From Bordetella parapertussis (GTDB lineage Bacteria > Pseudomonadota > Gammaproteobacteria > Burkholderiales > Burkholderiaceae_B): a stretch of DNA of 28,109 nucleotides. The position numbers and the translations under genes are program-made. The stretch is from contig CAMDFD010000028.1 in the NCBI GenBank assembly GCA_945897365.1, forward strand, positions 1-28,109, written 5' to 3'. Under the pieces are notes generated by a model. That model was given only the letters and a program-made list of their open reading frames with translations, searched no databases and was not told the origin of the DNA. Within the stretch, counting starts at the first letter, position 1. Every line of letters starts with the position of its first letter. Positions 22,919-28,109 of the stretch are shown piece after piece.

Positions 22919-23839
22919 ATGAACCCGATCTGGTTAGAGGACTTCCTTGTTCTGACGAAGTCCGGAAATTTTTCTCGCGCAGCTCAAGAGCGGCACATGA
23001 CACAGCCCGCATTTAGCCGACGTATTCGCGCACTCGAAGAGTGGCTTGGGGTCGAACTATTAGATCGAACACACCAACCACTCGGGTTAACCCCATCAGG
23101 CCTTTGGTTTGTGAGCGTAGCGCAACGAGTGTTAGTGGATATCGAAAATTTGCCAGCGCAAGCTCAAGCCATTTCCCAGGCGCACTCAAACAAATTACGC
23201 TTTGCCTCCACGCATGCACTATCTTTTACGTTCCTACCCAAATGGCTCCGAGCAATGGAGTCTCAGATCACTTTTGGAGGAATCGAGCTAGTCTCCGATG
23301 TATTTCAACGGTGCGAGTCCTTAATGCAACAAGGAAAGACGCACTTTCTGTTGACGCACGCGCATGCACTGGTTCCTTCAACTCTTGACACTCTCGGTTT
23401 TACATCCATAACGATAGGGACAGAGGCGTTAATTCCTGTTTCTGCTCCGAACGTTGATGATAAGAGACCTTTGTTTAGCCTGATCGCCGATGCGCAGGCG
23501 CCTGTCCCCCTGCTCGCCTACAGTGCGGGCTCAGGCCTAGGCAGAATTGTCAGAGCAATGAAAGAGGGTATACCCACAAACTGTGCTGTCGATCCGGTGT
23601 TCACCGCGGACCTGGCAACCGTACTTAAAACGATGGTTCTCGAGCGGCGGGGGCTTGCTTGGCTACCAACAGGCCTCATCGAAGAGGAGCTCGCTTCAGG
23701 GCGCTTAGTCCATGCCGCAGACGCGTCTTGGGACATCGAGCTAGAGGTGAGACTATACCGCCAGTCAGAAATTCAATCGGCTGCCGCTAATGCTTTTTGG
23801 CAAGCCATCCCTGCAGCCAAAAAATCCTTGCAAGGATGA
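22919..23839 (+). CDS. LysR-type transcriptional regulator (module 2)
   Basis: This regulator has 306 residues from the ATG at 22919. The frame is open to a TTG at 22856, but the ATG gives the normal LysR start (MNPIWLEDFLVL). The helix-turn-helix is in GNFSRAAQERHMTQPAFSRR, followed by IRALEEWLGVELLDR. The C-terminal effector domain runs from about residue 95, starting near KLRFASTHALS. It is divergent from the DHDPS/Bug/SDR/TarD-like operon and most likely controls it. Its effector is unknown. The gene ends 49 bp before the 171-bp right-end repeat. Confidence 0.92.
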   Translation: MNPIWLEDFLVLTKSGNFSRAAQERHMTQPAFSRRIRALEEWLGVELLDRTHQPLGLTPSGLWFVSVAQRVLVDIENLPAQAQAISQAHSNKLRFASTHALSFTFLPKWLRAMESQITFGGIELVSDVFQRCESLMQQGKTHFLLTHAHALVPSTLDTLGFTSITIGTEALIPVSAPNVDDKRPLFSLIADAQAPVPLLAYSAGSGLGRIVRAMKEGIPTNCAVDPVFTADLATVLKTMVLERRGLAWLPTGLIEEELASGRLVHAADASWDIELEVRLYRQSEIQSAAANAFWQAIPAAKKSLQG

Positions 23840-23888
23840 AAAAATTACACTAACACAAGCTAGTAGATATATTCATTTGTAATGTGCA

Positions 23889-24059
23889 AAAACGGACCCA
23901 AGTGCCCAAGAGTTTCATAATGCAACTCTTGATTTAATTACACGAATTATTACACGGTGATCTTTTTTGAAGATAACCTGCTGTTTTTAATAGATATTTA
24001 AACAACCGACTTTTCTGTTAATCCGCAGGTCGCTGGTTCGAGTCCAGCTCGGGGAGCCA
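23889..24059. repeat. Element right-end repeat, copy 2 (171 bp, includes tRNA fragment)
   Basis: It aligns gap-free with 17961-18131 (nine mismatches). The paired TTACACG boxes are kept (23938-23944 and 23950-23956). Here it is followed directly by the left-end repeat, forming the right-arm/core/left-arm order expected in a circular form or between tandem copies. Confidence 0.9.
24015..24059 (+). repeat. att core candidate, copy 4 (tRNA-Asn 3' fragment with compensatory change)
   Basis: This 45-bp tRNA-Asn 3' fragment differs from the intact gene at two places, C49 to G and G65 to C. Together they swap one T-stem pair and preserve pairing. The 5' half of a tRNA is missing. The paired change suggests the fragment came from a working tRNA-Asn gene of another strain or locus. 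Confidence 0.88.
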
Positions 24060-24185
24060 AAAACATGAATTCCGTTTTATACAGATTGCCCAACTCACAA
24101 GGTTGGGCTTTTTTTTTGTGGTGTGATCGCGGCTGAAGGCGTGAAATCGAATCCTCATGCTTATAAAATGAAAGCAAGCGTAGAT
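24060..24185. repeat. Element left-end repeat, copy 2
   Basis: Matches 11191-11318, best conserved from 24074, with the same terminator hairpin and the same ATGCTTATAAAATGA and GCGTAGAT landmarks. It has a few base changes and small gaps. Confidence 0.8.
24088..24117 (+). terminator. Rho-independent terminator in the second left-end repeat
   Basis: GCCCAAC-TCACAAG-GTTGGGC followed by nine T. Counterpart of the terminator at 11214. Confidence 0.9.
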
Positions 24186-24203
24186 AGCGACAAGCCCTTT
24201 TGG

Positions 24204-25193
24204 TCATTGCGGCTTGGTTTTTTTCTCTTGGCTCTTTAAAAGCTCGACGGCATGTTTCCAGCGCTTGACATCTTCTTTGACGAATGCATCCAATGCTTCC
24301 GGACTCTGGTACGAAACATTCACGCACACTTTTGCGAGGGCTGCCTGAACACTTTCCTTGTTGACCGCTTTCTCGAGCGAAGCTGCCAGACGAGCGATAC
24401 GATCGGCTGGAGTGCCTGCGGGAGCGTGCAAGCCGTACCAGCCTTGGGCGTTTACGTTAGGGAAACCTGCTTCTGCCATTGTTGGGGTGTCAGGCGCGGC
24501 AATGGATCTCTGGTCTCCGGTAACGGCAAGGACGTTCAGTTTGTTATCTTTGACAGCACCACAGGCGAGGTTCCCGGACAATGTGGCAAGCGCCACACGG
24601 CCTTCGTAAAGGTCGGTCATGTGCTGAACCGCTCCTTGATATTGTATGAACAGCAGGTCGATATTCGCCTCCTGAGCCAGCACGCGAGTGACGAACGTAG
24701 TGAACGCACCGCCTATTAGCACGGCGCTAGGCAGGCCAGGATTTTTCTTCGTGTAAGCGACAAGTTCGGATATCGATTTCACCGGTAGCTTTGCCGATGA
24801 GACGATGAAGCCTGAAGATGTGGCGAAAAGACCGACGGGGGCGAAGTCTTCGGTTTTCCACTCGACATTATCAAACAGGGCTGGAATACTTGTAATGACT
24901 GCAGAGCTGGAGAGAAGCGTATATCCATCCGGAGCGGCTTTCGCTACGGCCAAAGCCGCAATATTGCCCTCGCCACCTGGGCGTGGCTGAATGATGACGG
25001 GTTGTTTCAGATCTTCGCTCATTTCTTTGGCAACGATACGGGTCAGTATGTCCACCGCCCCACCGGCACTGTAGGGCAAGATAATTCTTATAGGTTTGTC
25101 AGGCCAGTCACTCGCCGAAGCTACGAAAGGACTGGCGGCAAACAGTACCGCCACCGCAATTGCTGTGGTTATACCGATATTTGTCTTCTTCAT
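24204..25193 (-). CDS. Bug-family periplasmic solute receptor (module 3)
   Basis: This TctC/Bug-type receptor has 329 residues from the ATG at 25193, which has AGGAG just upstream. An upstream in-frame start at 25259 lacks a sensible signal peptide. The signal peptide spans MKKTNIGITTAIAVAVLF and ends near VASAS-DWP. Family segments are KPIRIILPYSAGGAVDILTR, QPRPGGEGN, APDGYTLLSS, PTMAEAGFP and WYGLHAPAGTP. The C-terminus is Lys-rich. It lies 106 bp after the dioxygenase gene. No TctA/TctB partners are seen. It starts almost at the unit's left edge, only 18 bp beyond the left-end repeat. Confidence 0.92.
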   Translation of the reverse strand: MKKTNIGITTAIAVAVLFAASPFVASASDWPDKPIRIILPYSAGGAVDILTRIVAKEMSEDLKQPVIIQPRPGGEGNIAALAVAKAAPDGYTLLSSSAVITSIPALFDNVEWKTEDFAPVGLFATSSGFIVSSAKLPVKSISELVAYTKKNPGLPSAVLIGGAFTTFVTRVLAQEANIDLLFIQYQGAVQHMTDLYEGRVALATLSGNLACGAVKDNKLNVLAVTGDQRSIAAPDTPTMAEAGFPNVNAQGWYGLHAPAGTPADRIARLAASLEKAVNKESVQAALAKVCVNVSYQSPEALDAFVKEDVKRWKHAVELLKSQEKKTKPQ

Positions 25194-25299
25194 GTCTCTC
25201 TCCTGTTGTAGCGAGTATGTCTTTTGTAAATTGGACATTGACCGCATATTGGGTGGCAAAAGTGTACAAACCGACGAGGCTTGATGGGTACGTCGGGGG

Positions 25300-26376
25300 T
25301 CATAGATTTTCTAGCGTGAAATTTAGGCGCGTGTCTTTGACAACAATGCCACCCCGGTTTCCCGGCTCGATAGAGCCGTACCGTGCCGCAAAACACTGGG
25401 GCAGTGGGCGGGCTGTTTTTGGTGACAGCCACAGTCTCAGAAGATGCCTGCGACGTTCTGGCTCGGGCCAATCTTCGAAATCCGTACGTGAGTGCAGAAT
25501 CTGGTGGTTATGCAGGAACTGCATGTCTCCCACCCTAAACTCCATTTGAATGTTTAGTATCGGGTCGTTGGTGAGGTCGTCCAGCATTTCGAGCGCTTCG
25601 AACTCAAGGGGTGTCAGTCGCCTCGACTGAGGGTGGTTTTTCTGCGCGCTGCGAATATATTGACCCGAATATATGGTGGTAAGGTGACCGTCATGCCAGT
25701 TGAATACCGGAACCTCGAACCATGGCATCTGGCCCTCAGGGATTTCGTTGCGTCGATCCGTGGGGAAAGCATGGAACAGTTGCTCCACAAGATCAGGCCG
25801 CCGTTGCATCATTTCGTTGTAGATGGTAACCGAACTAACGATACGACTTTCCCCTCCTTTTTTTGATGTTTGCAGGCACAACAAACCTACTATATCGCAA
25901 GAGTCCGTATGAAACTCCAGGCCACGGTTGGTTTGGTAATAGCGTACCTTGGCCTCATTGATATCGGCCCCGGAGTCACGCACATGCCCCAGCAGGTGTC
26001 CCTTTGCATTCTGCGAACGAAAGCTTCCAAGGTGCGAGCCGATACCAAGGTAGGCAATAGCCGAATCACCCTTACCGTATCGCTCCACCGGCAGACCACG
26101 AAGCACTACAAAGCCGCGTCCCACCAAAATATCGTTCAGCAGCCCATCCAGTTTTCGCGCAAGTCGCGGTAGGTGGAAAGTTGTTGGCGTGATATCAGCC
26201 ATGGAGAGGCCTCCCGCTTCGAAGGCAGCCAGTGCCTTGTCTATTTCGTGAACGTCTTCGGGAGTGATTTCGTACATCCATTCAGTTCGCCCGGACATCT
26301 CGCTGCCTCTCCAGGTGGCTGGACCCTCAACCACCTCCGGTGCATTTTTCAGAGCGTTCTTTTCAGAGATATCCAT
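25300..26376 (-). CDS. TauD/TfdA-family Fe(II)/2-oxoglutarate dioxygenase
   Basis: This is a non-haem iron dioxygenase of 358 residues from the ATG at 26376, which has AAGGAAA upstream; the frame extends to 26406 without a better start. The iron ligands are H156 and D158 (EFHTDSCD) and H295 (ILHSRTDF). R314 (HLLRLWLSP) is the likely 2-oxoglutarate-binding arginine. Such enzymes hydroxylate small organic acids or sulfonates. The pairing with a Bug receptor and a divergent LysR gene suggests the receptor brings in the substrate or a related acid. The substrate is unknown. It is longer than E. coli TauD, with an extra N-terminal segment of about 60 residues. Confidence 0.9.
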   Translation of the reverse strand: MDISEKNALKNAPEVVEGPATWRGSEMSGRTEWMYEITPEDVHEIDKALAAFEAGGLSMADITPTTFHLPRLARKLDGLLNDILVGRGFVVLRGLPVERYGKGDSAIAYLGIGSHLGSFRSQNAKGHLLGHVRDSGADINEAKVRYYQTNRGLEFHTDSCDIVGLLCLQTSKKGGESRIVSSVTIYNEMMQRRPDLVEQLFHAFPTDRRNEIPEGQMPWFEVPVFNWHDGHLTTIYSGQYIRSAQKNHPQSRRLTPLEFEALEMLDDLTNDPILNIQMEFRVGDMQFLHNHQILHSRTDFEDWPEPERRRHLLRLWLSPKTARPLPQCFAARYGSIEPGNRGGIVVKDTRLNFTLENL

Positions 26377-26399
26377 AGGGTTTTCCTTGCTGCAAATTA

Positions 26400-26420
26400 A
26401 TAACATTTTTAAAAGGTTAT
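26400..26420. promoter_or_regulatory. LysR operator candidate of module 3
   Basis: ATAAC-N11-GTTAT is a perfect 5-bp inverted repeat with an 11-bp spacer. It lies between the divergent dioxygenase (26376) and LysR (26477) starts. Length and symmetry fit a LysR-type box. Confidence 0.5.
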
Positions 26421-26476
26421 ACGACTATTATGTGACACTCAAACAAATAATTTCTATTTATTAATTGATTTTTCCA

Positions 26477-27439
26477 ATGGCAAACATCACCTTGAAACAG
26501 ATCCGCGCGTTTATCGCGGTGGCAGCATACGGCAGCTTCACTAAGGCGGCCGAAAGCCTACATGTGACGCAGTCGACATTAACATCGTCCATCAAGACCT
26601 TGGAAGACGAAATAGGCCTGCAAATGTTCGATCGTTCGACTCGGTCTGTGGTGCCCACGCGCCAGGGCCTGATATTTCTACCCACAGCCCGGCGCCTGCT
26701 TGATGATCTGGAAGATACCTTGAATGACTTGCGCATGGAGGCCGAGCGGGAGCGCGGGTCTGTGACCGTGCACGCAGCTGGTTCTTTCATCACGTACGTG
26801 CTCACGCCCGCCTTAATGGACCTTGCAGGTCATTATCCCGGCATCCATATTCGTCTGGTCGAAGGTACCACCCAAAGCGTGGCGCAACAGGTATTGTCAG
26901 GTGAAGCCGATTTCGGCGTCACGACACTTTTCGAACCTGCTCCCGAGCTGGACAGTGCCTTATTACTCACGGATGCCTACGGAGCTGTGTATGGAGTTGA
27001 GCACCCAATGGCTAGGAAAGGCACTGCACTGACGTGGGGCACGCTGTCACGTCACACCATGATTCGTCTGAGCAAAGCCAATGGCATACGCATGCTGCTT
27101 GACAAGGAGCCTAGGATTGCAGAGCTATTCAAAAATACAACCTACGAGGTGAGCAGCGTGGCATCGCTGCACACCTTGTTAAAATGTGGCTTCGGATTCA
27201 GTGCCTTACCGGCGCTGGCAGCCAAGTCAATCGTGGTAGAGGGGCTTCGTTTCAGCGTCCTAGCCCATCCCGCCATCCGTCGTAAGCTTTATGTCGTTAA
27301 GAAAAAGGGCCGCAGTGTCTCTCCAGCGGCTTCTTCTTTCTTCAAGGCAATGCTTGATTCCCTTGAGCGCATGGCACCCGATGATGCAGTGGAGCTTGCG
27401 TTTACCCGAGGCGAAATTTACGATTTTTGCGGGCGGTGA
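26477..27439 (+). CDS. LysR-type transcriptional regulator (module 3)
   Basis: This regulator has 320 residues from the ATG at 26477. A TTG four codons upstream is less likely. The helix-turn-helix is in GSFTKAAESLHVTQSTLTSS, followed by IKTLEDEIGLQMFDRSTR. The effector domain starts near GSVTVHAAGSF. It is divergent from the dioxygenase/Bug pair over an ATAAC-N11-GTTAT repeat and probably controls it. It belongs to a different LysR branch from the other two regulators in this window, judging by the N-terminal sequence. The sequence decays directly after its stop. Confidence 0.93.
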   Translation: MANITLKQIRAFIAVAAYGSFTKAAESLHVTQSTLTSSIKTLEDEIGLQMFDRSTRSVVPTRQGLIFLPTARRLLDDLEDTLNDLRMEAERERGSVTVHAAGSFITYVLTPALMDLAGHYPGIHIRLVEGTTQSVAQQVLSGEADFGVTTLFEPAPELDSALLLTDAYGAVYGVEHPMARKGTALTWGTLSRHTMIRLSKANGIRMLLDKEPRIAELFKNTTYEVSSVASLHTLLKCGFGFSALPALAAKSIVVEGLRFSVLAHPAIRRKLYVVKKKGRSVSPAASSFFKAMLDSLERMAPDDAVELAFTRGEIYDFCGR

Positions 27440-27746
27440 TGCTACGCCATAGTGTCATTGGTAGTCAGTATTTAACGACTCCAACACAGCGGTCTTGCAA
27501 AGTAACGATAGCCTTCTTCAGCACGAGGAAACAATCGAAAGGTTTCTTTGACCTCTTCACCCGAGTTCGACAGTTTGATTCCCCACTTTTTTCAGGAAAC
27601 GCACAAACGGTACGGCTTTCGCATCTTCCATGCCAGATAGGCTTCGGATAGATAGTCATCAACATTGCGCTTGGGTAAAGAGCGGTGGTCTGACTCTGTT
27701 GGACAGCCTTTCAAGGAAGATAAGTGAAGGTCATTGATCGGTCATG
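27440..27746. other. Decayed coding-like region
   Basis: No intact gene is supported. On the minus strand one frame reads from about 27708 down to a TAA at 27472 with a single in-frame TGA (27592-27594). It has coding-like stretches (RNVDDYLSEAYLAWKMRKP, then GEEVKETFRLFPRAEEGYR). The product is not recognised. It may be the remains of a gene lost at the island's edge. Confidence 0.3.
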
Positions 27747-28109
27747 TCAGGCCGCTTCCTTCAGCCCGTTGTCTTTAAAGTAAACGGGGGTGCGGTTAAA
27801 AACTGGCCAGGCGAATCAGCACCGTGTGTTCTGCTGTCAATGACAGCCAGATGGGCCACCAGTCGGTCACGTGCTCACATGGACCGGGCTTGGGCGCTAT
27901 GCGGGTCGCATCGGCCAGGATATCGACGATGGCCGTATCCAAACGCATGATGATCCGCTGCCCGTTGTCAGGGCAGACCGATCACAACCCGCCAGCCCGT
28001 AAGCGGGGCCGTCTGCCACACGAATGTGCGAGGGGTGCCATTCACCACGGCCCTCGTGCTACCCGAAGCCTGCGCGGCGATCACCGCGCCTGCGGGCAGA
28101 TTCACCAGA
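27747..28109 (-). pseudogene. Frameshifted partial gene at the right edge, unknown function
   Basis: Minus-strand reading from the right edge gives about 47 codons (ending TGWRVVIGLP) to a TGA at 27968-27970. Skipping one C at the CCC there continues the frame as DNGQRIIMRLDTAIVDILAD... and on to LTAEHTVLIRLASF, where TAA follows a T5 run (27796-27798). Skipping one T continues again as NRTPVYFKDNGLKEAA to a TGA at 27747. The three pieces together look like one protein of at least 118 residues broken by two single-base shifts, either by decay or by sequencing error. I do not recognise the family. The stretch is more GC-rich by eye than the island units before it. Confidence 0.4.

Larger units (their letters stand above)
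18919..24059. mobile_element. Island unit II in the tRNA-Asn array
   Basis: The segment lies between the worn tRNA remnant and the fragment at 24015-24059. It carries module 2 (tartrate-dehydratase-like, SDR, Bug, DHDPS-like, LysR). Its right end is the 171-bp repeat, but its left end does not match the left-end repeat, so the left boundary is older or rearranged. The segment 18132-18918 may belong to it. No mobility gene is present. Confidence 0.5.
24060..27439. mobile_element. Island unit III (left end in window, right end not found)
   Basis: It begins with the left-end repeat after tRNA fragment 4 and carries module 3 (Bug, TauD-like dioxygenase, LysR). No further tRNA-Asn fragment was found before the window ends, so its right border is outside or lost in the decayed region after 27440. 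Confidence 0.42.

Noticed and set aside
11146..24059. CRISPR-like repeat array
   Set aside because: The repeated units are tRNA 3' ends several hundred to several thousand bases apart with genes between them, and there are no cas genes or regular spacers.
24252..24719. 155-codon plus-strand frame opposite the module 3 Bug gene
   Set aside because: Shadow of a well-supported receptor gene; no ribosome-binding site or recognisable motif.
27744..27950. 68-codon plus-strand frame near the right edge
   Set aside because: The minus-strand reading gives a more protein-like sequence across the same bases; the plus-strand product has no recognisable features.

Overview
The window reads as chromosome of a betaproteobacterium, most likely Burkholderiales near Alcaligenaceae or Comamonadaceae. 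The evidence is three Bug-type solute receptors each next to a LysR gene, a YgiQ-type radical SAM gene, fhs, and moderate GC estimated by eye. The genus cannot be fixed from sequence alone.

Layout. (1) 1-11190 looks like ordinary backbone: a partial beta-helix-like gene, fhs, a hydroxyacid dehydrogenase/aldehyde dehydrogenase pair, an outer-membrane barrel protein, a secreted lipase, tRNA-Thr(CGU), a long YgiQ protein, a CorA channel and tRNA-Asn(GUU). (2) 11191-24059 and beyond is an accessory region hung on the 3' end of tRNA-Asn. The last 45 bp of that tRNA (anticodon loop to CCA) recur at 18087-18131 (identical) and 24015-24059 (two changes), and a longer, worn piece lies at 18856-18918. 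A 171-bp repeat (17961-18131 and 23889-24059, nine differences) ends at two of the copies. A second repeat carrying a terminator follows the tRNA (11191-11318) and the last copy (24060-24185). This is the pattern of several att-flanked units stacked in tandem at one tRNA gene. No integrase is visible.

Cargo. Three catabolic modules share one plan: enzymes plus an orphan Bug receptor on the minus strand, and a divergent LysR regulator on the plus strand. Module 1 (12201-17791) has an L-fuconate-dehydratase-like enzyme, a fumarylacetoacetase-family hydrolase, a PdxA-like dehydrogenase and Bug. Module 2 (19001-23839) has a D-tartrate-dehydratase-like enzyme, an SDR, Bug and a DHDPS-family lyase. 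Module 3 (24204-27439) has Bug and a TauD-like dioxygenase. Two toxin-antitoxin-like pairs (zeta-like at 11393-12096; DUF433/DUF5615 at 18306-18853) lie at the unit edges. (3) 27440-28109 is decayed sequence, including a minus-strand gene that seems broken by two homopolymer frameshifts.

Together the sequence suggests a tRNA-Asn hotspot where regulator/receptor/enzyme cassettes for organic and sugar acids have accumulated as att-flanked units, with toxin-antitoxin pairs that may stabilise them.
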